Part shown: piece after piece, positions 23,956 through 35,084 of the stretch | Position numbering within the stretch: the first letter of the stretch is position 1 | Layout: every line of letters starts with the position of its first letter | DNA from: Rhexocercosporidium sp. MPI-PUGE-AT-0058 | Taxonomy: Eukaryota; Ascomycota; Leotiomycetes; Helotiales | Reading direction: 5' to 3' | Assembly (NCBI GenBank): GCA_020746875.1 | Contig: JAGTJL010000023.1 | Coordinates: 62,001-126,000 of the forward strand | DNA: 64,000 nt | Notes under the pieces: generated by a model | What the model saw: only the letters and a program-made list of their open reading frames with translations | The model's database searches: none | Told to the model about the DNA's origin: nothing | Program-made: the position numbers and the translations under genes

Positions 23956-24594
23956 TCAAGGTCTTTCGGATGTTTTCAGAAGAAGTAGGAGGAAAACGTG
24001 TATTTGACTTATGCGTTGTTGCTTATCTGTTTTGCAATTTGAAAAGTTGCTTATGTTCTAAGCCACTGGACCGAAGTCAATCTTAAAAAGAGTCGCTGGT
24101 GTAAGGCTACACACTACTCACACCCTGCAGGATTTGATCCAATCAATAAAGCCGATTTCTTGGACGACTAATGAAGTGGAATAGAGCTTCTGAGATTCAT
24201 GATTGACTTTGAAGGAGCCTTGCAAATGGGACAACCAGAGCTGGTGACAAAACATCGCAAGTCAGGTAGACGAGATGACCCTCGACGGATGAATCCCTGA
24301 GAGTGACCCTTTCCGCGTAGGTCTTGTCAACCCCTTCATTGTACCTACCAGCGTGAGTATACAAGCATTTGGAAAAGGCAGCGATACTCAGCAGAGAAAT
24401 AATTAGCTCACCAAAAATAGTAAGTACTTACCATAGTATCCACCTCGAGTCGAAAGAGGGCCAGTAGTAGGAAGTTGTGGAAAATGAAGCTGGATTAAGC
24501 CTCTGAGCCGAGCAACTTCTATACATGGCCGACCATTCTAACCGTAGAGTCCTATCTTATACACCCATATATCCATATCATACACAACCCCTCT
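23956..24594. other. Tail of the decarboxylase relic / intergenic
   Basis: May contain the eroded C-terminal part of the decarboxylase (for example GLVNPFIVPTS near 24321-24352), but similarity is too weak to annotate. It ends at the 3' end of the bL27m gene. Confidence 0.45.
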
Positions 24595-25480
24595 CTACCT
24601 AATCTTCCTGCCCAAGCCCCTCTTCTCCGCATTCTTCGCCTTCCTAATTCCCGCCTTCCTCCACGCCGTCCAACGATCCCTGGGCTTAAACTCCCTGACC
24701 TTTATCTTCGCCCTCTCCGCTGCCCTACCAATCTCCCAATTGGCCTCCCGGTACATATACCCAGGACGTAACTTCAACTCTCTACCCTCCTCACCCTTCC
24801 TCATTTTGATCTTCGCCTGCTTTACACTAACAGGGGTACTGCTATCACCCTCCAGCCCCAGATCTGTGTGTACAGTCACCTGGCTCAGAATCTCGGGTGG
24901 AGTCTCCATTTTGGTAGCAGTCATGTTGAGACGGCGTCGACGCATGCTATTTCGTGGTAAAGGGAGGACTTGATCCCGTTCGAAGACGACGCCGATGTAC
25001 TGTCTCTTGGGGTTCTTCTCGGGGTCTTTGTAGTACTTCACGTAGCCGTGATGCGTGGCGTATATGGTGTGATCGCGACCCATGGCGCAGTTCTCACCGG
25101 GGAACCAGTGCGTACCTCTTTGGCGGAAGATGATGTTGCCTGGGATGACATATTGCTCTGTTTGTTCGGGGTTCTTGATCAGCATTCATGGTCTAGTCAA
25201 CCCAAACGGAGGTCATGTCCAATGCAATGAAGTTCTAGGGAATCTCACCTCCAGATTTCTTGGCTCCCAACCTCTTTCCAGGACCATCCTTTGCTTTATT
25301 CACAGCTCCTTGGGCTTTATGCGATGCCCATCTCACTCCCCCTGCACTCCCTGGCTTCGACCGTATCGCCAGCTGTGCAAACGCCTCATTCAAACACATC
25401 GTCTGCGTTCCTCCCGTAGCAGACCTTGCAATTGACGCGAGGGCCACCCGCAATGGCGGCTGTAATCGTGGGAGCAGCAT
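24595..25480 (-). CDS. MRP7: Mitochondrial large-subunit ribosomal protein bL27m
   Basis: Structural protein of the mitochondrial large ribosomal subunit near the peptidyl transferase centre. Exon 1 is 25480-25249 and exon 2 is 25157-24595; 264 residues. The N-terminus ([20 protein letters not shown]) is an Arg-rich mitochondrial presequence. The L27 core spans the splice junction: [20 protein letters not shown], then [18 protein letters not shown] and GYVKYY. A basic fungal extension of about 140 residues follows. The 91-base intron has GTGAGA and AACAG ends. Met at 25480 is chosen because it starts the presequence; 19 more codons upstream are open. It shares a 293-base divergent promoter with LCL2. 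Confidence 0.93.
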
Positions 25481-25773
25481 GGCGGTAGATGTGGAAGAGC
25501 TGTCGCTGTTGTCGATGTTGAAATAAAAGTCGCCCACCTACGGGAGTTGCTGCAAGGTTGCTGTTCACGTGCCGAGGGACAGGGGTGGCTTTGGAGATAT
25601 TTGGCCAGTTCGAGCACCCCTCGTTCCTGTTCTACCACTTTACTGCCAACACTCGATCAACGCCTGTCAAACATCCTCCTGGATTCGCCTGGCTGATCAG
25701 AATACTGCGGATATTTCAACACACTTCAAAACCCGTACTTCCGCCCGCGAAACTGGCCCAGGCGCAAACAATC
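25481..25773. promoter_or_regulatory. Divergent promoter, bL27m / LCL2
   Basis: 293 bases between two opposing start codons must hold both promoters and leaders. I found no certain TATA box. Confidence 0.6.
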
Positions 25774-26280
25774 ATGACACGAACACTCCTATCCCTCCTC
25801 TCCGCAACCCTCCTCTTCCTCTCAGTCGCAAACGCGCAGTTCCAATTTTTCGAGCAGATGTTCAATGGGCAGGGGCAGCAGCAGCAGAGACAACAGGAAC
25901 AGCAGAATGTGCCTAGTGATTCCAATTGGTACCAGCAGAGCTTTGAGAATGGTAGAACTCCTTCTCCCTCGACTTTCCTTCTGAACCGTACTGCGACTTG
26001 TGTTCTGCAATGACTTTTCCGTGACCCGGAAATACGCAGATGTCGACGAGAAGATTCAGAAGGGAAACATGCTAATATGAGAACAGCTCATTGCTCGAAT
26101 TACTTATGTCCTGATACCCTAGCCTGTGTACACTTCCCACACCACTGCCCTTGCGCACACCCTACTTTCGAAGAGAAGTTTGAACTTGGAGAGGGAAAGG
26201 CAATTTGTATTAGCAAGGGAGGATTCAAGGCTGGGGAGGCGGCGAGGAAAGTCGAGCTGGCGAGGAAGGGATTGTTGTGA
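25774..26280 (+). CDS. LCL2: LCL2-like secretory-pathway protein (long chronological lifespan 2)
   Basis: Small ER or secreted protein of the fungal LCL2 family, linked by genetics in yeast to ER-associated degradation and lifespan. Exons 25774-25951 and 26087-26280; 123 residues. Signal peptide [21 protein letters not shown], then FQFFEQMF and a Gln-rich stretch. [14 protein letters not shown] leads across the intron into the Cys-rich core [25 protein letters not shown] and [10 protein letters not shown]. Length and order fit the family. The 135-base intron (25952-26086) is one of the longer ones here. Neighbouring RNase T2 is convergent, 225 bases away. Confidence 0.92.
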
Positions 26281-26505
26281 GGTGATGGTGGACATAAGAT
26301 ATTGGGAAAATCGACGACCGACTGGGGATACTTTCCAGGGAAAGCCAATTCTGGATGGGAATATGAGCAATTGTACGAGGCCTTCGTATGGAAGCTGAAG
26401 CAGATTCAATGCTGCCGCCAGAGCGAAGAAATTTCGAACGGAATATAGGAACGAGATATTGAGCCATCAAGTCATTTCCTCTTTAACTCCATCTTCCTCC
26501 TAAAT

Positions 26506-27579
26506 CTAAACCTCACTCCCCTTCGTCCTCTGATAATAACTCAGCGCCCCCTTAGCCTTAGCACAACTACTCACACTCCCCCCATTAATACTAGCATTAA
26601 CAGGCAACGCCTGATTCCTCTGCACCTGCCCAAAAACATGGTAGTAGTACCACACTTCCGTCAGAACCGTCCGCCCATTATCCATCGTGCCATTACCCGC
26701 GGCCGTCTCATTGAACCTCGCGCCCGAACACCCAATATACGGAAGTGCACCGAACCCCTTCACAAGCGCTCCTTGCATGTCGCTCAAACTATACTTCGTC
26801 GAGTTGCTAGGTAGGATGCTCTCAGCGGATAGCCAGCCGTATGTCGGTAGGTTCTGGTAGTATGACACGGCGGTCTCGAAGAAATCGACGACCTCGCTGT
26901 GGTTCTGGTACTTGGGACCGTAGCACGGCAACTCGAATGTCGAGAAGCAAGTGGCGTGCTTGGAGAACTCGTGACCCCAGAAGTCGCCGTTGGGTTGGTT
27001 CTGCGCAACCCAGAACTTGTTCATGTAGGCGAGGAGATCGAACTTGCCGAAGGGCTCGAGGAAGGTACCGATGCTGGGCCCTTTGTAGGGTACGACTGGC
27101 TTGCCGTCTGGCTTTCCGGTGGTCGTGTTGGGACTTGGTAGAGGATCGTATTGGCGGCTTGAGAGAGGAGTTCAGTAAGTGAGATACAGCTAGGTGAGAG
27201 CAGTTCCAACCTCAAATCGCAATATTGCGTGTATGACCCATTACAGAAATCAGGCCAGAGACCGTGAAGCGTCCATGTATTTGCAGGAAGGACTTGCCCT
27301 TCAGATTCAAGTCCAGTGTAGGTATTCCAGAACTGGGTGCTGAGTACAAGCCCTCCGTATGTCTCGGTACAGCAGGAATCTGTGACATTAGGATAGGCAT
27401 TTGCGGAACATGACAGGAATGGAGTTTCTGAATAGGTTGTCAGAGCATTGCTTCAATTGAGCTCGAATTGACAACATACGGAGCTGGCAAGTATGGTTCA
27501 GATTGCTCTGGCCAGGATACAGCTGTGCTTGAGAGACGGCAAACACCGAGGCAAGAACCGAGATTCTGCTGAAAAGCAT
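26506..27579 (-). CDS. Secreted ribonuclease T2
   Basis: Secreted acid ribonuclease cutting single-stranded RNA through a 2',3'-cyclic phosphate. Exon 1 27579-27480, exon 2 27427-27211, exon 3 27157-26506; 322 residues. Signal peptide MLFSRISVLASVFAVSQA. Both catalytic blocks are intact: CAS I in exon 2 (NTWTLHGLWPDFCNGSY) and CAS II in exon 3 (GHEFSKHATC). Cysteines of the eukaryotic RNase T2 fold are present (LSCSAN, DSCCTETYGG). Introns are 52 and 53 bases with regular signals. Several N-x-S/T sites fit a secreted glycoprotein. Met at 27579 is chosen because it starts the signal peptide, although the frame is open further upstream. Confidence 0.94.
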
Positions 27580-28697
27580 CTTGAACGGTTCGAAATTACA
27601 GTTAGAATTATGACTAGCTGAGAGGAACGAGCAAGAGAGGAGTAAAAGAGAAAGAAAAAAGAGCTTCTGGAAGCTATATAGCTTCTGGTTCCATCCTGAC
27701 GGGCGGCGATGCTTGAGCTGCTTCTTCTGCCCGACCTTCTTCATCGAGTACCTAGTATTTGTCAGGTGCAGGTACACGCCTCATTCAATTGGCCTTCAGC
27801 AGACGACTTCCCAGCACCAGTGAACTCTCCCATGCGCGGGGTGAGAGATCATGTTCCAGTGGAAGCCTGCCGGAAGTCGAGGTCGAGCTTGACAAGCCCT
27901 GAAGCTGGGATACTCGTAGTTCTAAGCTGGATGAAGAAGGTCTTTGGCGAATCGTACTGTGGCAGGCACGTGGGGAAAGAGAACGATGGGACAGGCTTTG
28001 ACCAATTGCCGATGATCCTGTGATACTTGGGACGGAGACGGACTTGACCGACGGATCCATGATTACATGGCTCAATTGGTTGGGTTTGTGGTAGGGATGT
28101 TGAAAACCCGAGAGGCTGGGTAGGGGTAGGGTAAGGGACTTTTGAACGGAAGAGAAAAAGACCTCGGCAGACCTGAGCAAGATCAAAAGGATGTAAAAGC
28201 AGGGGCTCGTTGAGAAGATAGGTAGGTAATGATAATCACAAACGTTACACATCAAGCTTTAGAGTTGTGGAAATGGAATAGGGTAGGTACTCCTACTGTA
28301 CCGTACAGCACAGTTGCTTGCACTCAATTTGACACTTTATCTGAACGATCTGATAAGATCTTAGTGCCAAGCTTAAACTCTGATATCGAACTCGGTCTGA
28401 TGCTGGAGCTGGACTTGTAACTTACCAAATCACACCAACTACTTCGTAGAAACCAAACAGCCTCTGTCGAAACACACCGAAGTGAATCGAACAACAGAAT
28501 AACACCTCAAAACATCTACGCCTACAGACAGATCCGCACTTGATCTCCGCCACCACACGCCAATCACAATCAAAATCCCCAGGCCACGTGACAAATTACA
28601 TTTCAAGGACAACCCGAACCCCCATCTGGACTTCCGTTCCACAAGGACAGGCAGTAAAAGACGCCAATCCTCTCATAGCCCCGGCGGACACTCCAAA
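27580..28697. other. Divergent intergenic region, RNase T2 / COG2
   Basis: No gene supported. A minus-strand Ser-rich open frame (28255-27785) shows no recognisable motif and is left out. A GATA-type site GATCTGATAA lies at 28347-28356. Confidence 0.6.
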
Positions 28698-29564
28698 ATG
28701 AGTAAATTCTACTTCGGCGGCACCTCCGGCTCCGTCTCCTCAGACGACGAAGACAACCTCCCATATCCAGAAGCGCTCCCACGTAGCGACTTCCTAGCCC
28801 CAACCTTCTCCGCCCCAGCCTACCTCTCGACCCTCTCCGAACGTCACCAAACGCTCGAAGACCTCCGTTCGGACCTCCGAGAACGCTCACAGGCACTCTC
28901 CAAGGAACTGCTCGATCTTGTGAACACGAATTACGAGCAGTTCCTTAGTCTGGGCTCAGATCTGAAAGGGGGCGAGGAGAAGGTCGAGGATGTGAGGGTG
29001 GGGCTGTTGGGGTTTAAGAGGGGGGTCGAGGATGTGAGGGCGAAGGTTAGGGAGAGGAGGGGGGAGGTGGAGGGATTGCTTGGGGAAAAGGTGGGGGTGA
29101 GTAGGCAGATTGCTCTAGGGAGGAAATTGTTGGAGGTGGATGAGAGGTTGCAGGAGTTGGAGGATACCTTAATGGTTGCTTCGCTGGGGAAGACGCTTGA
29201 AGGGCCCGAGGAGGATTCGTGGAGTGATAGCGAAGATGAGGATGAGGATGATGAGGATCTCATTGTGGATGGCGGTGCGGGTGGGACTAGTACTAAGAAG
29301 CTGCAACGCCTTGTGGTTGATTGTCGACGAGTTGAATTTCTGACGGAGAATATCGGCAAAGAACATCCATTCATTGTTGCTCAGCAGTCGAGAATCATAC
29401 GGGTCAGGAACACTATTCTTCTGGACCTCAGTACGGCTCTCAAGCAAACGGTGGTCATGGGCGAGAGCGGGAAGACGAGATTGATTAAGATTTTGAGTAT
29501 TTATCGAGATTTTGGAGCAGAGGCAGAGGCGGTTAAGGTTTTGAAAGATCTCAAATCCAGGTAG
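28698..29564 (+). CDS. COG2: Conserved oligomeric Golgi complex subunit 2
   Basis: Tethering subunit for retrograde vesicle traffic at the Golgi. Single exon, 288 residues, similar to the short COG2 proteins of filamentous fungi. The N-terminus reads MSKFYFGGTSGS, LPRSDFLAPTFSAPAYLSTL and DLRSDLRERSQALSKELLDL, the COG2 N-terminal helical domain. NTNYEQFLSLGSDLKGGEEK and a long coiled-coil run follow, then an acidic Ser/Asp/Glu linker (DSWSDSEDEDEDDED). The C-terminal helix ends in KDLKSR. It is convergent with the uL1m gene, 163 bases away. Confidence 0.88.
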   Translation: MSKFYFGGTSGSVSSDDEDNLPYPEALPRSDFLAPTFSAPAYLSTLSERHQTLEDLRSDLRERSQALSKELLDLVNTNYEQFLSLGSDLKGGEEKVEDVRVGLLGFKRGVEDVRAKVRERRGEVEGLLGEKVGVSRQIALGRKLLEVDERLQELEDTLMVASLGKTLEGPEEDSWSDSEDEDEDDEDLIVDGGAGGTSTKKLQRLVVDCRRVEFLTENIGKEHPFIVAQQSRIIRVRNTILLDLSTALKQTVVMGESGKTRLIKILSIYRDFGAEAEAVKVLKDLKSR

Positions 29565-29727
29565 CGTTGACTTGGTTCGAAGCATAGCAATGGTGTTGAA
29601 GTTTAGCAGGTTTGGTGCCAGAAAAAGCATTCTCAGTCACTTGATGAGATTGTGTAGAAGTAGAGTTAGAGCCTCAACATGGAGGCACAAAGAAATATGA
29701 TACATCTAATAACTACGATCGTACATG

Positions 29728-30740
29728 CTATGAGGTTGAAAGATCCCTAGAAGTGATAGCCGAATCGGGAGATATAAATTCCCCGTTCAGAGGAAATCCA
29801 GGGGCATTCGTCGAACTCAACACCACCTCCGCCAATTCCTTGTTGATCTTATCGCTCAAGTTCGCCATATCCTTCTTCACAGCGTCGATGAAAGCCTTGA
29901 TGTTCCTCTGCATTTCCTCAGGCGTGAACCCTAGTTGTCCAACTGCCATCCGTACCACACCCAGACGCTCTCTGTATTCCGCACCTCCAATCAAATCCTT
30001 CAACATCGCAGCTGGATCTTTGACAACAGTTCCCAATTTGGTACTCGGCATCAAGCCCTTAGGTCCAAGAAATCTTCCCAGACCAGCTTTGTTCATCTTG
30101 TCCAGCGAATCTGTCTGACAGATGCATCTGTCGAAATCGATCCGTCCGTCCTTCACAGCCTCGAAGATATCACCCTCTCCTACCAACGTAGCTCCTGCTG
30201 ACAGAGCATCCTTTGCGTACTTCGAATCTGGCGGGCAAATGACACATATCCGGACATCGGTCTTGACAGGATGCGGAAGCCGTAGTCGATTTCGTATCAC
30301 AGGGCCGTTCTTCAGGGACTTGAATTTGACGTGCATCTCGTATTTCACCGATGTTGGCTTCTGTCCAACCTCAAAAGCCCGTATGTATCTGTATCCCATC
30401 AGTCAAGGCCCATTGATGAAATGCAGGTCCTTCAAACGTACCGCATCGCATCACATAGCGAGAATTGGTCGGCATCTCGCTGATCATATTGAATGTATGT
30501 TGTCCTCGCCTTCTTCTTCTTCTTCTTGGTCTCCTCGCCCTTCTTCTTATTCTTCTGCGGATTCGAGCTTCCTCCTTTCGGCTTGAGTGTCTCCTTTTTC
30601 GAGACGATTCTTGGAACCACGCGGGCTGTCAGAGGTGGTGTTGTGCTGAGTAACCTGGCGGAGATGTTCGCAGGCGCGGGACGACTTGATGATAAGCATA
30701 AGCTGCTCAATTGAGCCAGACGTGGTCTCGCTGTCGCCAT
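29728..30740 (-). CDS. MRPL1: Mitochondrial large-subunit ribosomal protein uL1m
   Basis: Component of the L1 stalk of the mitochondrial ribosome. Exon 1 30740-30442 and exon 2 30388-29728; 319 residues with a 53-base intron. The N-terminus is a mitochondrial presequence (MATARPRLAQLSSLCLSSSR), followed by a Lys-rich linker (KKKGEETKKKKKKARTT). The L1 core has DRCICQTDSLDKMNK, the signature GRFLGPKGLMPSTKLGTVV and the C-terminal AFIDAVKKDM. The junction reads DAM-R-YIRAFEVGQKP, with Arg built across the intron. Met at 30740 begins the presequence; the frame is open 41 codons further up. Confidence 0.93.
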
Positions 30741-30963
30741 GGTGCGGATGTTGATGGCTGTTATGCTGTTGCTTGAAGTCGAGAGTCGAGATATAAATTC
30801 CAGGTCCAGAACCAACCCTTTCAGCTCTAGCGCCAACACCCCTGCTCTGGTCTGCCGATGCATGACTGATTTGACTCGGAACCCCCACCAAATTTATTCC
30901 ATCGAACCCCTCCATTCCATTTCCACCATCCTCTGTTTACTCACAACCACACCACCCGCAAAC
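30741..30963. promoter_or_regulatory. Divergent promoter, uL1m / GUS1
   Basis: 223 bases between opposing starts of a mitochondrial ribosomal protein gene and the cytosolic glutamyl-tRNA synthetase gene. A shared control region for translation genes is an inference from geometry only. Confidence 0.6.
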
Positions 30964-32893
30964 ATGAAGCCGCAGGAGGTATCGCAGCTTGCTGCCAGCC
31001 TGGCACCATTGGACTTCAAGGTTGTCGAGCCTCATCTTGCTGCTCTCGACAAGCATCTCACGCTCAGAACTTATGTTGAAGGGTACTCGCTCGGCCAAAC
31101 TGATACCGATATTTGGATTGCCATTCGAACAAACAGAGTCGCTGCCGCCGCTTTGAAAAGAGGAACTCTTGTCAATGTTGGAAGATGGTTCAGCTACATC
31201 GAACAAACCCACCCAGAGATCCAACAGGAGATCAAGGCGAAGGATGAGGCGGAGAAGGCAAAGAAGGCCACTCAAAGCAGGGCGGGTGCAAGCTACAACA
31301 TGGCTCTGCAGGATGTTGAGAAGGGTGTTGTCACCAGATTTCCACCTGAGCCATCGTGAGATTTCATGCTCCGCTCCACGCTGCTGTTTACTAACTCGTA
31401 GTAGCGGGTATCTGCATATCGGACACATCAAGGCTGCACTTCTGAACGACTACTTCGCACACGAGCTTTACAAGGGCACTTTACTCCTAAGATTCGACGA
31501 TACCAACCCTTCGAAGGAGAAGCAGGAATACCAAGACTCGATCGTGGAGGATCTTAAGATGGTTGGAATCAAACCGGACAAGACAAGCTACACTAGTGAC
31601 TACCTCGAGGACCTCTACCAATATGGCATTCGCATGATTAAGGAGGGTCATGCCTATGCGGATGATACGGATCAGGAGACCATGCGTGCTGAGAGAATGG
31701 ACGGAATTGCTAGTAAGAACCGTGAAAAGAGTGTCGAGGACAATCTGGCTATCTTCGAGAGCATGAAGGAGGGAACCGATGTTGGACGGAAATACTGCAT
31801 TCGTGCGAAAATGTCAGTCGACAACCCAAACAAGGCAATGCGTGATCCAGTCATCTACCGTTGCAATGTGGATACACCCCATCACCGAACTGGCACTGCT
31901 TGGAAGATGTACCCTACCTATGACTTTGCTTGCCCTATTGTTGACTCGATGGAAGGTGTTACCCATGCTCTAAGAACTACCGAGTATACCGACCGAAATC
32001 CCCAATACCAATGGTTCCTCGATACACTCAAACTTCGTCAAGTTCACATGTGGGATTTCGCAAGAATGAACTTCATCCGAACTGTTCTCTCGAAGCGAAA
32101 GTTGACAAAGTTGGTTGACTCCGGAACCGTCTGGGGTTGGGATGATCCTCGTATGCCGACTATCCGAGGAGTGCTAAGACATGGAATGACCATCTCGGCA
32201 CTCCGAGATTTCATTCTGAAGCAGGGGCCAAGTCGCAATATTGTAGTGATGGATTGGACGAATTTCTGGGCTTCGAACAAGAAGGAGATTGACCCTGTTG
32301 CGCCACGACACACCGGTGTTGCGGAGAAGGATGCAGTGAAGGCTACACTCACCAATGGGCCAGAGAAGGCGTACACTGAGGATAAGCCCAAGCACGCCAA
32401 GAACCCAGCGGTTGGCATCAAGAAGGTAGCATTCAGCAAACACTTGATCCTGGATCAAGAAGATGTGAAGCTTTTTAAAGAAGGCGAAGAAATCACACTT
32501 ATGGGCTGGGGTAATGCTTTTGTCCGAAAAATCAATGGATCTAGTCCCATCACAGATGTCGAGCTCGAGCTCCATCTTGAGGGTGATTTCAAGAAGACTG
32601 AGAAGAAAGTCACCTGGCTTTCTACGGATGGACAGGATTTGGTCAAAGCCGAGGTATGGGAGTTTGACCATCTATTCACTAAGGACAAGTTGGAGGAAGA
32701 GGATAACTGGGAGGACTTTGTCAACAAGGATTCCGCAACGATGGTTCCCCAACTCTGTGATGAGAATGTGAAGGATTTGAAGGAGGGCGATATTATCCAG
32801 CTTGAGCGTAAGGGATTCTATAGAGTTGATAAACCAGCCGCGGCTGGCAAACCTGTAGTCTTGTTCGGTATTCCAACTGGAAAGACGAAGTAG
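30964..32893 (+). CDS. GUS1: Cytosolic glutamyl-tRNA synthetase
   Basis: Charges tRNA-Glu in the cytosol; class I synthetase. Exon 1 30964-31355; exon 2 starts at 31405 or 31402 and ends at 32893; 626 or 627 residues. The N-terminal GST-like domain (about residues 1-110) would bind an Arc1-type partner. The catalytic core opens at [20 protein letters not shown] (HIGH box). The KMSKS-type loop is VLSKRKLTKLV. HMWDFARMNFIRT, WGWDDPRMPTIRGVLRHGM and the C-terminal beta-barrel domains complete the eukaryotic/archaeal GluRS pattern. The only intron falls inside the [11 protein letters not shown] block and ends in a GTAGTAG tandem acceptor. The downstream AG gives the canonical PEPSGY, so it is preferred. 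Confidence 0.95.
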
Positions 32894-35084
32894 ACGTAAA
32901 AGTGCTTTGCTGCATACGACTTAGATGGTCTGCAATGAATGATTTGTGATGAATGTCTTTAGTTAGTCATATCGTAACTTACTTTCAGTATTCGGGTAGA
33001 CATAGTATAGTGATTCTTAGGTGGACTTTGAATCCCCTAAAAACTTTGCCTTGCTTCCCTTCCCCACTCTAGTGCTCATCCATTAGACACAACATAGCTA
33101 ATCTCAAGCTCATGCTGAGTTGAAAGCCAGCCCAGCAGATCCTTCACATGCAGCTCCTCTACATGATACCGATAAACATATCAACACTGCTCAAGATAGG
33201 CCCATGACCTTCATTCTTCAACCCGTCAAAACCGTCACCACCCTAAGATCTTGTTACCCTACCCGGAGAAAAGTGTTACCTAATCAGTAATAATTTTCTC
33301 CCAGGCAATAAAATACGGCTGAAATATCTTTAAGTTCCCTATCATCTGCCCAAAGAACGTAAATTAAATCTCGAAATAATGTCGATAAACACAAAACAAT
33401 CCCGCTGAGCGAAATTGATATGCCGTTTCTATAACCCAATAAGGAGGAAATTGTCGAGTGCCGCTCGGCGCTGATTAGGAAGTCTTCCATGCATGCGCCT
33501 TCGTTCACTGTTGTGAATACACTAGAAACGGAGTTTTTGAGATGGGGAAGGGTGGGGGAGACGAGGTTTGAGGAGAGGAAAGCTTATTGGCGGAAGTCGC
33601 GAGGCTAGAGGGGGCATTAGTTGAGAATTTGTGAGTTGGATGGAGGGGAGTGGAGGCATACTACTTCGATGCCTGAGAAGATGAGAGACAAAAATGAACT
33701 TCATGTGTGGTTGAGAACGTGTTGGGCTACGATATTTTGTGGAAAGGCGCTACTAACACATAGAGGCACTTTTGAGTCTCATCGTGGTTTCCTTTGTTCT
33801 TATCTGGGATCGCATTGTATCCTTTAGGCCTATGAATTGCTAGATTGTTTCAATTCTGTTTGTTGCTTTAAAATCCAGGGGCTCGCTTGACGAAGCGAGA
33901 ATTTTGGGTTGCAAAGGGCTCTACATACGGTAGAAAGCACCACGGATCTACGTGATGATCATCTACATTGGCGAGAAGACGACTGTGTACTATGAAATGA
34001 AGCAAACTGAGGGAGGTCTGTCATGAGAAGTTATGTTCTCAAGCTCCAATCGTTGGAGAATGGAGACATTGTGGACACAAGTCCGTCTAAGGCGGCTTTT
34101 ACTAACTAGCGACTGTGACTTAGGAACGACATCACTTCAAACAGACTCGAAGCTACTTCATAGCCTATTAGTGCTGGGAAGCAGTCATGGTAGGTCTGGG
34201 AATCATGTTAGGTCTGGGAATATCGACTGATTCGCGGTGGGTAGAGACACTCGTCTACGACCGAGAGATACTGGATGCTCGCTAGATGGACTGTCCACAG
34301 CAGATGCTTCTTTTATGCGGACATATCGATAGATTACAAGGTATGTATTATGCGTTCTTCTTTTTCCCGTTATTTGCAAGTATCTTACTTGCTCATTGGG
34401 CTCGATAGCGGAGTAAATGAGGTTGGAAGCTCACAGCTCGCTTACTAGACTCGCTGGGCAGGGTGACTTCACACTAGAATTGGCAAATTACAGCGAAGCA
34501 GTACCACTGCCTGCACAGCCCGGAATTCAGATTCAGTGATAAGAGATAGACTTGCAGGGGCTTGGGAAGGACCCGGGTGACTTTCCCTCATCAGCCAGAA
34601 ATGCTCGGATGCTTGTCTACGCCTCTAGGTTGGACTTGCTAAAACCTGAAACCGACAACACGGGAGATTATCTTATTGATAAATTCAAAGCTGAACAATA
34701 CATTCACATTTGGCACCTTACACAGGGTTCACACATTTTAAATTCAGCGGAGCGATGATCAAAAACCCTGCCGGAAGACAGCAGCCAAGCATTTGAGCAT
34801 CCACCACCCCACCTTTAGCTCTCCCCTATCCACAAAATAAAGTGGACAGCCAGTACTGTACCGATAGGATCAGATAAGATCAGACAATCTTATCAACATG
34901 CCATCTGATGGAGATCTTGAAGTTTTTCAGCTTGGCGGGCATGAAATGTTGGTCATACCCCGAGTAAGGTTTGAGACGAACCCGCAGTCGGCCAACGAGT
35001 TGGGCTCATGTACAGTACGAAGACGATCCCCTGGTCGTGAGAAATGGTTCTTTCTCGTCTTCTCTTATATCCAGGCCGTCAAAA
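32894..35084. other. Intergenic region upstream of the siderophore transporter
   Basis: About 2.2 kb, AT-rich, no supported gene. A minus-strand frame (33508-33284) and a plus frame (34898-35092) have no recognisable domains; the latter overlaps the next start and may be leader. A consensus iron-GATA site lies at 34868-34877. Confidence 0.6.
34868..34877 (+). promoter_or_regulatory. Candidate SreA-type iron-responsive GATA site
   Basis: GATCAGATAA matches the extended site of fungal iron-repressing GATA factors (ATCWGATAA) exactly, 207 bases before the siderophore-transporter start. A second GATAAG core on the opposite strand lies at 34889-34894. Repression in iron-rich medium is expected from the family; it is not shown by the sequence. 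The same 10-mer type also occurs at 3183 and 28347 beside genes not known for iron, so chance is possible. Confidence 0.5.

Noticed and set aside
27785..28255. Minus-strand Ser-rich open frame of 156 residues between RNase T2 and COG2
   Set aside because: Low-complexity composition, no domain, and it lies in the divergent promoter region.
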